Positions 42,057 through 50,866 of a stretch of 64,000 nt of DNA are shown in pieces (within the stretch, counting starts at the first letter, position 1; each line of letters opens with the position of its first letter). Position numbers and translations under genes: made by a program. Where the stretch lies: assembly GCF_000819805.1 (NCBI RefSeq), contig NZ_CDCE01000037.1, positions 62,001 through 126,000 of the forward strand. Direction: 5' to 3'. The notes below the pieces were generated by a model that did no database searches, had not been told where the DNA came from, and saw only the letters and a list, made by a program, of their open reading frames with translations. Source of the stretch: Aeromonas diversa CDC 2478-85. GTDB lineage: Bacteria; Pseudomonadota; Gammaproteobacteria; Enterobacterales; Aeromonadaceae.

Positions 42057-44960
42057 ATGAGTGCGCACAGTGCACAACTAATGTGGTTCTTTGACGGCAG
42101 CGAGGGTGAGGGTTTCTGGTCACCGCGTCGCGTGGCAGAGCGGTTGGCGCAGCGTGGTTGCCTTCCCGATCCGGCATTGCTTGAGCGCCTTGGGCGTGAA
42201 GTGTGTGAGAGCGCGGCCCCGGCGGCGTGGCAGGCTCAGCGTGATGATGAAATCGTGGCGTGCATGCGTCTGCTGCCCGCCGGCGCCGGCCTTGGTTGTA
42301 TCGGTCTGCTGACTATCGATGGGCTGGCGGCGGATCGCCAGTTTGCGTCCCCCTTTCAGACGCTGGTCGAACTCGCCTGCGACCTGACGGCCAGGCCCGA
42401 GGTGCTCTCCTCGTTTTATCTCCATTTTACCGATTGGTTGCACTCCTCCCTGGGGGTGGATGGCAGCTCGGTCTGGATGGGAGAGGGGCTCTGTCAGAAT
42501 CTCTTGTGTCTCTATGACAGCGAGCACCGTCTGGCCGGGCAACAGCTCGAGCGCAGCGCGCTGGAGGCCCTGTTCTCCGTGGTGCGGTTAACCGGCCCCA
42601 TTGTGCTGGAGCAGGTAGATCAGCATCCGCTGGCCCACTCCCTGATCCCCCTGCTGCAAGGGGGAAGTCTGTTGGTGATCCCCATTTGGCTCGACGACGA
42701 ACCCCAGGGCGCTGTGCTGTGCCAATGGCGCTCGCCCGAGGCGCCACTGCTTCTCGAGCAGATGGCCCTGTTACGCGGCGCCATGTTGTTGATGAGTCGT
42801 GCGGTGGATCAGATGCGGATCTCTCGCCAGGCCGAGGAGTGGCGGCGTCGCAGCGATCTGCTGGAGCGCTTCTCCCTGGCGCTGTCGGCCAAGACCGGAA
42901 TGGCGTTCATTGACACCCTGGTGGAGCGCCTGTACGAGGTCAAGGGGGTCGAGGGGGCCTGGTTGGCCGAGCGTCACGGGCATGAGTCGCTGCGGCTACT
43001 CTCGGCCGTGGGTGAGCATCCCCAGCCCGAATATGCCCTCGGTGGCAGCCTCTGTGAGGTGGTCTATGGCGGCAAGACGCGCCATCACCGCATCCCGGGG
43101 GATGAGGAGCGGCACTTCTATGGCATGCCGCTGCTCGATGGTCACGGCGTGGTCGTCGGTCATCTGGCATTGACCTGCCGCCATGGCCAGCTGGTCGCCG
43201 ATCTGGACTCCTTGCTCAAAATTCTCTCCAGCCGGATCAGCGCCGAGATAGAGCGGTTGCAGGTCGAGGCTCAACTGCGCCTCTCTGCCGTTGCCTTTGA
43301 AACCCATGAGGGGATTGTTATCACGGATCCCGCCTTTACCATCTTGCGGGTCAACAAGGCGTTCAGTCAGCTCACCGGCTATGAGAGTGGCGAGGTGCTG
43401 GGCCTGACGCTGGGGGAGGGGGTCTGGTGTGGTGGGCTCGGGTATGATCTGGACGATCTCGATCGCTGGCAGGGAGAGACCCAGCGCCCGCGCCGCGATG
43501 GCAGTGTCACCCATCACTGGGAGATAGTCACCCCGGTGAAGGATGAGCGTGGCCACCTCACCCACTTCGTGATCTGTTTTGAGGATATCTCCGAGCGCAA
43601 GGCGGCCCAACGCAAGATCCAGGATCTTGCCTACTACGATGAGCTGACCGGCTTGCCCAACCGGCGACAGCTACACGAGACCTTGACCCGAGCCTTTGCC
43701 GAGGCCCAGCACAGCGAGATCATCGGGGCCCTGCTCTTTATCGATCTCGATCATTTCAAGACCATCAATGACTCGCTGGGACACGCCACCGGGGACTGGT
43801 TGCTGCGTGAAGTGGCGGAACGGCTCAAGCGCCTCACCCGCCAGGGCGACTTCCTCGCCCGCCTGGGGGGGGATGAGTTTGTGCTGTTGTTGCCGCAGCT
43901 CTCAGCCAGTCCGCCACAGGCCGAGATGCAGGCCGATCTGGTGGGCGAGCGGCTGATCGCCGAGCTTTCAGCCCCCTATCCGTTTGCCGGGCAGTCTCTG
44001 CATATCGGGGCCAGCGTCGGTGTGACCCTCTTCCCGGGACGGGATCAGGGGGTCGAAGATCTGCTCAAGCAGGCCGACACGGCCATGTATCAGGCCAAGT
44101 CTGCCGGACGACGGACCCTGCGCTTCTTCGACGCCTCGATGCAGTGGCAGGCTGACCGCCGCCTGCTTATCAACAATGAACTGCGCCGGGCGCTCGAGAA
44201 TAACGAGCTGCTGCTTCACTACCAGCCCCAGCACATGGTGCAAGGGGGAGAGATCATCGGGGTCGAGGCATTGCTGCGTTGGCAGCCTCCTGGCCGTAAC
44301 ATGGTGTCGCCCGCCGAGTTTGTTCCCATCGCCGAGGAGACGGATCTCATCGTCGATATCGGTAACTGGGTACTGCTCGAGGCATGCCATCAATTCGTGG
44401 CATGGGAAGAGGCGGGGATCAATCTGCCGCAGATCTCGGTCAACGTTAGCGCCAAGCAGTTTCATGCCCCCGATTTTGTCGAGCGGGTTCACGAGGTGCT
44501 CGCCATGACAGGTATGGATCCGGCCCGGCTCAACCTCGAGATCACCGAGTCGGTGGTACTGGGACACGCCGAAGATACCATCAACAAGATGGGGGAGCTC
44601 AAGGGGCTCGGGATCAGCTTCGCCATCGATGACTTCGGGGCTGGCTACTCCTCCTTGAGTTATCTCAAGCGGCTTCCGGCCGACGAGCTGAAGATAGATC
44701 GCAGCTTCATCCAGGACATTCCCCGCGATGCCGACAACATGGCCATCGTCGAGGCGGTGTTGGCCATGGCCAAGCACATGGGGTTCAATGTCACGGCGGA
44801 AGGGGTGGAGTCTCGCCAGCAGCTGGAGTTTCTGCAGACCCAGGGGTGCTGTTTCTATCAGGGGTATCTAGCCTCCAAGCCGCTGCCCGCCGAAAATCTG
44901 GCCCGTTATTTCCAGCGGCAGCGGCGGCAACCCGAGCTGGAGCTTCAGGCCTTGGGCTGA
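42057..44960 (+). CDS. Sensor diguanylate cyclase/phosphodiesterase (GAF-like, PAS, GGDEF, EAL)
   Basis: A 967-residue soluble protein: about 400 N-terminal residues that look like two GAF-type sensor modules, a PAS domain (about 408-525), GGDEF (about 530-700) and EAL (about 715-960). The cyclase motif is intact (GGDEF near residue 603) with an RQGD inhibitory site exactly five residues before it. EAL catalytic elements are also intact: EALLRW, NVSAKQF, LEITES, DDFGAG, and TAEGVES. Either activity is possible. Start taken at 42057 (CGGGG six bases before); 42021 is an in-frame alternative. Confidence 0.9.
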   Translation: MSAHSAQLMWFFDGSEGEGFWSPRRVAERLAQRGCLPDPALLERLGREVCESAAPAAWQAQRDDEIVACMRLLPAGAGLGCIGLLTIDGLAADRQFASPFQTLVELACDLTARPEVLSSFYLHFTDWLHSSLGVDGSSVWMGEGLCQNLLCLYDSEHRLAGQQLERSALEALFSVVRLTGPIVLEQVDQHPLAHSLIPLLQGGSLLVIPIWLDDEPQGAVLCQWRSPEAPLLLEQMALLRGAMLLMSRAVDQMRISRQAEEWRRRSDLLERFSLALSAKTGMAFIDTLVERLYEVKGVEGAWLAERHGHESLRLLSAVGEHPQPEYALGGSLCEVVYGGKTRHHRIPGDEERHFYGMPLLDGHGVVVGHLALTCRHGQLVADLDSLLKILSSRISAEIERLQVEAQLRLSAVAFETHEGIVITDPAFTILRVNKAFSQLTGYESGEVLGLTLGEGVWCGGLGYDLDDLDRWQGETQRPRRDGSVTHHWEIVTPVKDERGHLTHFVICFEDISERKAAQRKIQDLAYYDELTGLPNRRQLHETLTRAFAEAQHSEIIGALLFIDLDHFKTINDSLGHATGDWLLREVAERLKRLTRQGDFLARLGGDEFVLLLPQLSASPPQAEMQADLVGERLIAELSAPYPFAGQSLHIGASVGVTLFPGRDQGVEDLLKQADTAMYQAKSAGRRTLRFFDASMQWQADRRLLINNELRRALENNELLLHYQPQHMVQGGEIIGVEALLRWQPPGRNMVSPAEFVPIAEETDLIVDIGNWVLLEACHQFVAWEEAGINLPQISVNVSAKQFHAPDFVERVHEVLAMTGMDPARLNLEITESVVLGHAEDTINKMGELKGLGISFAIDDFGAGYSSLSYLKRLPADELKIDRSFIQDIPRDADNMAIVEAVLAMAKHMGFNVTAEGVESRQQLEFLQTQGCCFYQGYLASKPLPAENLARYFQRQRRQPELELQALG

Positions 44961-44986
44961 CGCGTAAAATTATTCATTCTCTATTG

Positions 44987-45021
44987 GGGTCTTGGGTAAA
45001 ATAATCCCAAGACCCTTTTTT
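44987..45021 (+). terminator. Strong intrinsic terminator
   Basis: GGGTCTTGGG pairs perfectly with CCCAAGACCC around a nine-base A/T loop, then T6. It ends the GGDEF-EAL transcript just before slt. Confidence 0.92.
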
Positions 45022-45064
45022 CATGGTTGCGGCCGCAGGCCGCACCATACTGGAGCAAAGACAG

Positions 45065-46960
45065 TTGAAAGCCGTTATCGGTGTTGTCCTCTGTGCCCTG
45101 AGTGCGCCCTTGCTGGCACAAACGACGGAGCAAACCCTTTATCGCCAGGCTCATGAAGCCGTGCGAGCCAACGACATGGGGCGTTTCAATCAAATCAGAG
45201 CCCGCCTGAGTCACTATCCCCTGTTGCCCTATCTCGATTACTACCGACTCGCCTTCCGTCCGGGTCAGGCCGACTATGCCGAGGTGACCCGCTTCATTCG
45301 CCAGCACGGGGATACCCCTCAGGCCAATCGCCTCGAGCGCAGCTATTTGCAATATCTGGCCCAGAGTGAGCAGTGGTCTCGTTTTCTCGCCTTCTATCCC
45401 GAGGTGCCCGAATCCACGGGGCTGCGCTGCCTTCACTATGAAGCCAGATACCGCACCGGTCACCGTGACGAGGCGCTGAAGGCGGCCGAGGCGCTCTGGA
45501 TGAGTGGTGAGTCGCGACCGGATAGCTGTGACGGCCTCTTTATCCTGTGGCAGGGGAGTGGTCAGCGCACTCAGGCCAAGATCTGGAAGCGTATGAGCCT
45601 GGCGTTTGAGGCGGACAATCCTGCCCTCATCCGGCACCTCTCGGTGGCGCTGAGTGGCGATCAGGCCTACAGCAAGTTGATGCTGGACACCTATGAGCGT
45701 CCCGCCAAGGTAGTCCAGACGGCCCGCTATCCCAACACGGCCAAGGGACGAGAGGTTCTGCTGTTGGGATTGGCGCGTTATGCCAATGAAGAGCCGCTGC
45801 GTGCGCTCGATCTGTTAGCCAGTTATCAAGGGCGCTATCGCCTGACCAATGCAGCCATGCAGCCGGTGGAGCGTGCAGCAGCCCGTAGGCTGCTGCTGGA
45901 TCGCGCGACACAGCGCCGCGCCTGGCTCGATGGCTGGATGCGCCCCTCCAAAGACGAGGAGCTGCTGGAGCTGCGCGCTCGCCTGGCCGTCTGGGAGCAG
46001 GACTGGCAGCATCTGGCGGGTTGGATCAAGGGAATGCCTTCGGCGCTGCAACAGAGTGAACGTTGGCGTTACTGGCTGGCCAGATCCCTGGATAAGCGAG
46101 GGGAAGCGCAGCAGGCCAAGGGCCTCTATCGCGAGGTGGCCGCCATGCGTGGCTATTACGGCTTCCTGGCGGCGCAGCGGGCCGGCGTTCCCTATCGCCT
46201 GAAAAACGAGTATCCCGCCAAGGTGCCCTCCTGGTCACAGGCCGTGCGCCAGTGGCCCTTCCTCGCCAGGGTGAATGAGCTCAAGGCGATGAATGATCTG
46301 ACCGGGGCTCGCTCGGAGTGGGTGCACAATGTCGATCGCAGCGAGCGCGAGCACAAGTTGGTGCTCTCCGCCCTCGCCGAGGGGCAGGGGTGGCACGATC
46401 TGGCCATACTGGGCACCATCCGCGCCGAAGCCTGGGACGCCCTCGATCTGCGCTTCCCCATGCCGCTGCGGCAGACCTATGACAGAGTGGCGCGCGAGCA
46501 TGGCATGCCAAGCTCTCTGCTCTATGCCATCTCTCGCCAGGAGAGCGCCATGTACCCGCTGGCCCAGTCGCCGGTGGGGGCTCGTGGTCTGATGCAGCTG
46601 ATGCCGGCCACGGCCAAGCACACGGCAGGCAAGATAGGTTTCCCCTATCGCAGTGAACAGCAGCTGTTTAATCCGGATGTGAACGTCCGCCTGGGGAGCG
46701 CCTATCTAAAGGGGCTGCTCGACAACTACGATGGCAACCGCATCTTTGCGGCGGCGGCCTACAACGCAGGTCCGGGACGGGTGGCTCGCTGGCGTGCCCA
46801 GAGCAATGGTAAACCGGTGGATGTATGGGTCGAGGGGATCCCCTTCAAGGAGACCCGCAACTATGTGCAGAACATCCTCTCTTTCAATCTCATCTATGAG
46901 CACAAGCGGCGTCAGCCCTTGAGACTGCTCAGCGACGCCGAGCTCCACGGCCGCTATTGA
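45065..46960 (+). CDS. slt: Soluble lytic murein transglycosylase Slt
   Basis: A 631-residue periplasmic lytic transglycosylase that cleaves glycan strands to 1,6-anhydro ends. Signal peptide at residues 1-19 (LKAVIGVVLCALSAPLLAQ with TTG as start), a long alpha-superhelical U/L domain, and the C-terminal SLT domain with catalytic glutamate in ISRQESAMYP and GARGLMQLMPATA. I chose the TTG at 45065: GGAG lies nine bases before and the signal peptide begins there. The ATG at 45023 follows the preceding terminator and has no binding site. Confidence 0.9.
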   Translation: MKAVIGVVLCALSAPLLAQTTEQTLYRQAHEAVRANDMGRFNQIRARLSHYPLLPYLDYYRLAFRPGQADYAEVTRFIRQHGDTPQANRLERSYLQYLAQSEQWSRFLAFYPEVPESTGLRCLHYEARYRTGHRDEALKAAEALWMSGESRPDSCDGLFILWQGSGQRTQAKIWKRMSLAFEADNPALIRHLSVALSGDQAYSKLMLDTYERPAKVVQTARYPNTAKGREVLLLGLARYANEEPLRALDLLASYQGRYRLTNAAMQPVERAAARRLLLDRATQRRAWLDGWMRPSKDEELLELRARLAVWEQDWQHLAGWIKGMPSALQQSERWRYWLARSLDKRGEAQQAKGLYREVAAMRGYYGFLAAQRAGVPYRLKNEYPAKVPSWSQAVRQWPFLARVNELKAMNDLTGARSEWVHNVDRSEREHKLVLSALAEGQGWHDLAILGTIRAEAWDALDLRFPMPLRQTYDRVAREHGMPSSLLYAISRQESAMYPLAQSPVGARGLMQLMPATAKHTAGKIGFPYRSEQQLFNPDVNVRLGSAYLKGLLDNYDGNRIFAAAAYNAGPGRVARWRAQSNGKPVDVWVEGIPFKETRNYVQNILSFNLIYEHKRRQPLRLLSDAELHGRY

Positions 46961-47050
46961 CCCCCTTTTCTCTGCCGGTAGGCAGGGGATAGGAAGGGGG
47001 CGGCAAAGGGGTTAATATCCAAGGCGACGCAAGAGTTTATTACATTAAGT

Positions 47051-47102
47051 AACCCTGGTGCTGATCAGCGCCAGGGTTTACCGCAGCCGGCGCGGGTATA
47101 AT
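47051..47102 (+). promoter_or_regulatory. Promoter and inverted repeat before the GalR-like gene
   Basis: A consensus -10, TATAAT (47097-47102), lies 40 bases before the GTG start. Upstream, 47051-47078 is a 14+14 base inverted repeat (AACCCTGGTGCTGA and its complement with one mismatch) covering the -35 area. It could be the terminator of slt, though only three T residues follow, or an operator for the regulator itself. Confidence 0.6.
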
Positions 47103-47142
47103 GCCGGAAACAGTGACAGATCCCCCAACAAAGGATGTGCGT

Positions 47143-48141
47143 GTGGCAACGATCAAAGACGTTTCCCGATTGGCCAATGTCTCCATCTCCACGGTCTCCC
47201 GTGTGATTAACAATACGGCCCAGGTTGCGCCCGAAAAACGTGAAGCCGTTATGGCTGCCATGAAGGAGCTCAATTTCCGTCCCAACAGTTTTGCCCAGGC
47301 GCTGGTGAGCAAGCGCTCGAACTGCATCGGTCTGCTGGTAGGCGATCTCTGTGGTGGCCCTTTCTTCGCCCAGATGATGCGCGGCGTTGAGCGCGTCGTC
47401 GACGGGGCCAACAAGTTTACCATCGTCATGTCAGGCAACCATGAGGAGAACCGCGAACGGCACGCCATTCAGGCCTTGCTGCAACGCCAGTGCGATGCGC
47501 TGATCCTGCACAGCAAGGCTCTGCCAGATGAGGAGCTGGCCGAGCTGGCCCAGGGAGATACGCCCGTCATCTTCATCAACCGGCTGATCCCGGGATTTGA
47601 GGATCGCTGCGTCTGGTTTGATAACCAGGCGGGGATCGAGACGGCGTGTCAGCTGCTTATCGACCGGGGTCATCGCCGTATCGCTTTCGTCACGTCTGAC
47701 GACGACGCCTTCGTCGATGGTCGCCAGCGGATGGAGGGATATAGCGTCACCTTGGCCAAGGCCGGGATTACCCTGGACGAGGCGCTGATCGGCAAGGCCT
47801 TTGCTGACGAACAAGGGGGTTATGTGGCGATGGCCGGCTTGCTGGACCGAGGCGTCGACTTTACCGCCGTGCTTGGCTTTAACGACGGCATGGTCGCGGG
47901 GGCGATCTCCTGCCTGCTGGAGCGGGGATACCGCATCCCGGAGCAGGTCTCTGTGGTGGGGTTTGATGATATTCCCTATGCCCGTTACACCTATCCCAAG
48001 CTGACCACGGTCAAATATCCGATAGAGGCCATGGGCGAGCGAGCCGCCGAGCTGGCACTGGCGCTGCTTGATGGCGATGATATGCCGACCTTGCCGCGCA
48101 AGTTCGAACCCGAACTCATCGTTCGCGAGTCGGTGGGTTAA
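47143..48141 (+). CDS. LacI-family regulator, GalR/GalS-like
   Basis: A 332-residue LacI-family repressor. The helix-turn-helix (ATIKDVSRLANVSISTVSRV) and hinge (FRPNSFAQALVSKRSNCIGL) are clear, and the effector domain resembles GalR (FINRLIPGFEDRCVWFDN). GTG at 47143 with AAAGGA seven bases before gives the family N-terminus; the frame opens 14 codons earlier. A GalR-type operator lies 40 bases after its stop, so a target may be the leader and gene that follow. The inducer sugar is not known. Confidence 0.87.
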   Translation: MATIKDVSRLANVSISTVSRVINNTAQVAPEKREAVMAAMKELNFRPNSFAQALVSKRSNCIGLLVGDLCGGPFFAQMMRGVERVVDGANKFTIVMSGNHEENRERHAIQALLQRQCDALILHSKALPDEELAELAQGDTPVIFINRLIPGFEDRCVWFDNQAGIETACQLLIDRGHRRIAFVTSDDDAFVDGRQRMEGYSVTLAKAGITLDEALIGKAFADEQGGYVAMAGLLDRGVDFTAVLGFNDGMVAGAISCLLERGYRIPEQVSVVGFDDIPYARYTYPKLTTVKYPIEAMGERAAELALALLDGDDMPTLPRKFEPELIVRESVG

Positions 48142-48148
48142 CCAAAGA

Positions 48149-48171
48149 GGGGCCAGTTAGGCCCCTTTTTT
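48149..48171 (+). terminator. Intrinsic terminator of the GalR-like gene
   Basis: GGGGCC pairs with GGCCCC around AGTTA, followed by T6. Confidence 0.85.
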
Positions 48172-48180
48172 GATGGTTGC

Positions 48181-48196
48181 GTGAAATCGCTTTCAG
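48181..48196. promoter_or_regulatory. GalR/LacI-type operator
   Basis: GTGAAATCGCTTTCAG fits the GalR operator pattern GTGNAANCGNTTNCAC with one mismatch at the last base and has the central CG step. It lies between the GalR-like gene and the structured leader that follows. Confidence 0.65.
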
Positions 48197-48229
48197 AAAT
48201 CCTTTTCAAACGTGATCGGCTTCAAAGCT

Positions 48230-48371
48230 TTTTGACCCACTTCTCTCTAGGATAGGCTTCACGAATTAGGAGCCTGGCTCCCGATTTTCCCGCTGTGGGA
48301 AGTATCTGGACAATCCAGCTATTTCCTTCGTTACTTTCAACGGTCATCATGGATGGCCGTTTTTTTTTATC
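48230..48371 (+). ncRNA. Candidate structured leader or small RNA with terminator before the yeeZ-like gene
   Basis: Four consecutive hairpins: 48269-48281 (GGAGC/GCTCC), 48287-48301 (TTCCC/GGGAA), 48306-48318 (CTGGA/TCCAG) and 48340-48360 (nine pairs, ATG loop) followed by eight T residues. The last is a canonical intrinsic terminator that ends only five bases before the GGAGG of the next gene. So the RNA either ends as a short transcript or acts as an attenuator. A TTGACC at 48230-48235 may be part of its promoter. No known family recognised. Confidence 0.55.
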
Positions 48372-48381
48372 CGGAGGTACG

Positions 48382-49161
48382 ATGAAGTATGCGGTGATCG
48401 GTGCCGGCTGGCTGGGGCTTCCCCTTGCCGAGGCCTTGCAGCAGCGGGGGGACGTGGTGGCGGTGACCTGCACCTCCCGGCAGAAGTGCATCGAGCTGGG
48501 TCAGCGGGGAGTTCAGGCCTACCCCTACACGGCCGGGGTGGGCGAGCCCAGGCCCTGGTCAGACTGCGACGTGGTGGTGGTGGCGATCCCCCCGAGCAAG
48601 ACATCGGATTACCCGGCGGCGCTCGCCGAAATAGCCTCCCACGCGCTCGCCTCGGGCTGCCGTCACTTGCTCTTGGTCAGCGCCACATCCGTCTATGCCG
48701 ATGGCCAGCAAGAGGGGGCGTCGCCGATGGGAGAGGGGAGTCGTGCCCAGCGATTGCTTGGTGCCGAGCAGGCGGCGCGTCAGAGCGGCATAGCGCGCGT
48801 CACCATATTGCGACCCTCCGGCCTCTATGGACCAGATCGTCATCCGGGGCGATTCTTGGCAGGACGTGAATGCAGTGGCGGCGCTCGTGCCGTCAACCTG
48901 GTTCATCTTGACGATGTGGTCAACGCCATCTTGCTGCTGCTCGATAACCCTGGCGCCTCATCGGAGTATGTGATCAGTGCACCCGGGCACCCGACGCGCG
49001 AGCGGTTTTATACCCAGGCTGCCCTGGCGCTGGGTCTGCCCCCCCCCCGGTTCGTCCCTCCTGAGGGTGACTTCTTGCCGCTGAGTGGTCTGCGCTTGTG
49101 TCAGGAGCTGGGTTTCACCTATCGCTGGCCCGACCCCATGATCTGGCTCAACCAGGCATAG
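48382..49161 (+). CDS. yeeZ: YeeZ-like NAD(P)-binding epimerase/reductase-family protein
   Basis: A 259-residue SDR-type protein resembling E. coli YeeZ. The N-terminal VIGAGWLGLPLAEAL is the dinucleotide loop, SATSVYAD and LRPSGLYGPDRHPGRFLAG are shared with YeeZ, and the C-terminal FTYRWPDP matches. Its reaction is unknown. GGAGG lies four bases before the ATG, just after an intrinsic terminator, so expression probably depends on read-through. Confidence 0.85.
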   Translation: MKYAVIGAGWLGLPLAEALQQRGDVVAVTCTSRQKCIELGQRGVQAYPYTAGVGEPRPWSDCDVVVVAIPPSKTSDYPAALAEIASHALASGCRHLLLVSATSVYADGQQEGASPMGEGSRAQRLLGAEQAARQSGIARVTILRPSGLYGPDRHPGRFLAGRECSGGARAVNLVHLDDVVNAILLLLDNPGASSEYVISAPGHPTRERFYTQAALALGLPPPRFVPPEGDFLPLSGLRLCQELGFTYRWPDPMIWLNQA

Positions 49162-49228
49162 ATTGCGGTTTGCCAAGGGCGGGGGGGAGCACTATCATGC
49201 CCCCATCCATTCTATTAGAGCAGTAAGC

Positions 49229-49630
49229 ATGGTCGATACAGTACGTCAGCCCGACGGAGAACTCCTACTCAGAACCCTGGCCATGCCGGCCGACACCAAC
49301 CCCAACGGCGATATCTTCGGTGGTTGGATCATGTCTCAGATGGACATAGGTGGTGGCATTTTGGCCAAAGAGCTGGCCAAGGGGCGGATCTGCACCGTCT
49401 CAGTGGAGGGCATGACCTTTCACAATCCCATCAAGGTGGGCGACGTGGTCTGTTGTTACGGGCGCTGCGAGCGCATCGGACGCACCTCGATGCGCATCAA
49501 ACTCGAAGTCTGGGTCAAGCCAGTCCTCAGAGAAAATGAGGCACAGCGTTACTGCGTGACTGAAGGGATCTTCAACTACGTGGCCATCGACGATCAGGGG
49601 CGGCCACGCCCTGTGCCTCGTCACGACTAG
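49229..49630 (+). CDS. yciA: YciA-like acyl-CoA thioesterase
   Basis: A 133-residue hotdog-fold thioesterase, nearly the length of E. coli YciA (132). The active-site region AMPADTNPNGDIFGGWIMSQ with its aspartate and the helix following, and SVEGMTFHNPIKVGDVV, are conserved. It hydrolyses a broad range of acyl-CoAs. The ATG at 49229 fits the family; the frame is open 22 codons earlier. It converges on a small gene with a four-base overlap. Confidence 0.93.
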   Translation: MVDTVRQPDGELLLRTLAMPADTNPNGDIFGGWIMSQMDIGGGILAKELAKGRICTVSVEGMTFHNPIKVGDVVCCYGRCERIGRTSMRIKLEVWVKPVLRENEAQRYCVTEGIFNYVAIDDQGRPRPVPRHD

Positions 49631-49851
49631 AGCGGGCTGGCGTTGATGATGGAGATCTCCTCATCAACCCCGGTCTTTTGCCGTATCATGTGCTCGAGCA
49701 TCTCCTCCGAGCCGACACACTGATCGAGGTCAAACAGGCAGAGATCATACTGAGAGTCGCGCATGATGAGATAAGGGGTGCTCAGCTCGATCTGGTTGCT
49801 TACCCCATGGCGGTCAAAGAAGGTGATGCGGTACTGGTTGTATCGGGTCAT
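49627..49851 (-). CDS. Small conserved hypothetical protein
   Basis: A 74-residue acidic protein (MTRYNQYRITFFDRHGVSNQ at the start, SQYDLCLFDLDQCVGSEEML in the middle) with no signal or membrane segment. GGAGGG lies five bases before the ATG at 49851, which supports translation. I do not recognise its family. It ends inside the last codons of yciA on the opposite strand. Confidence 0.65.
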   Translation of the reverse strand: MTRYNQYRITFFDRHGVSNQIELSTPYLIMRDSQYDLCLFDLDQCVGSEEMLEHMIRQKTGVDEEISIINASPL

Positions 49852-49965
49852 GGGAGCCCTCCGGCAAGGTGGTTCCACGTTGCATCAAACGAAGTATGAG
49901 CCTAGCCGTTTTTCTTTTCAGTGGGATAAATGGGTGGCATCGCTGACACAGGTGATTGTTCTTCA

Positions 49966-50817
49966 ATGAAAAAAAGTTATCGCATCCTGGGTTCCTCTCT
50001 GCTGGCTGTGGGGTTGGTCGGTTGCTTCGATGTTCCGCAGCAGGGCTATTTTGTGACGGCAGAGGGGGTGGTGCCCGGTGTTGGCTGCGATGCGCCGCCT
50101 CTGGTGGCCCTTGCCAATCGCGCTTTACCTCGTGAGTTCGGGGTGACGGTCTGGAACCTCTACAAGGGCCAGCGCAAAGAGTGGCTCGACGGCATGGAGC
50201 GCTTCGTCAAGACGCAGGATCTGGTGCTGCTGCAAGAGAGCAAGACCACGCCTGAACTGCTTGGCTGGTTACGGGACGGAGGCTTCGAATGGCAGCAGGT
50301 ACAGGCCTTTACCCAGGGGCCGAGCTCGCTGGGGGTGATGACGGCGGCCAAGACGCCCCAGGCTTTCGTGTGTGGCGTCCGCTCTCCCGAGCCCTTCTTC
50401 CGTATCCCCAAGTCGGGACTGGTCAGCCTCTATCCTCTGGATGGCGATCCGGATGGGGTCTTGGTGGTGAACCTCCATGCGGTCAACTTCGAGTTGGGCA
50501 TGGCAGGTTATCGAGAGCAGCTCAACGATCTGACGGCATTGGTCCGCCGCCATCAGGGGCCGGTTATCCTGGCGGGTGACTTCAATACCTGGAGCGATAA
50601 ACGCCAGCGCTGGCTCGACGGCTTGGCCGAAGAGCTCAGCCTGAAAGAGGCCAGACCCGTGCCCGACACCCGTAGCACCGCCTTTGGCCGCCCGCTCGAT
50701 CACCTCTATTATCGGGATCTGGAGCTGCTTGAGGTGGCCTCGCCCGCCACAGCGGCATCGGACCACAATCCCATCGTGGCGCGATTTAAGGCACAGAGCC
50801 TGACGCCTCAGGAATAA
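49966..50817 (+). CDS. YafD-like endonuclease/exonuclease/phosphatase-family lipoprotein
   Basis: A 283-residue EEP-superfamily protein. Landmarks of the fold are VTVWNLYKGQRKEWL, LVLLQESKTT, VVNLHAVNFELG, ILAGDFNTWS and ASDHNPIVA, all as in E. coli YafD. Unlike YafD it begins with a lipoprotein signal (LVGC lipobox, Cys20), which would place it in the envelope. AGGTGA lies before the ATG at 49966. It is next to mltD as in E. coli. Substrate unknown. Confidence 0.87.
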   Translation: MKKSYRILGSSLLAVGLVGCFDVPQQGYFVTAEGVVPGVGCDAPPLVALANRALPREFGVTVWNLYKGQRKEWLDGMERFVKTQDLVLLQESKTTPELLGWLRDGGFEWQQVQAFTQGPSSLGVMTAAKTPQAFVCGVRSPEPFFRIPKSGLVSLYPLDGDPDGVLVVNLHAVNFELGMAGYREQLNDLTALVRRHQGPVILAGDFNTWSDKRQRWLDGLAEELSLKEARPVPDTRSTAFGRPLDHLYYRDLELLEVASPATAASDHNPIVARFKAQSLTPQE

Positions 50818-50847
50818 AAAAAGACCCGCCAAATGGCGGGTCTTTTT
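50818..50847. terminator. Bidirectional intrinsic terminator
   Basis: AAAAAGACCCGCC pairs with GGCGGGTCTTTTT around AAAT, between the convergent yafD-like and mltD genes. Confidence 0.92.
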
Positions 50848-50866
50848 ATGACGGCGGCAAGCGGGG

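Noticed and set aside
41836..42094. Two small plus-strand frames before the GGDEF-EAL gene
   Set aside because: No binding sites, they overlap each other in different frames and run into the large gene.
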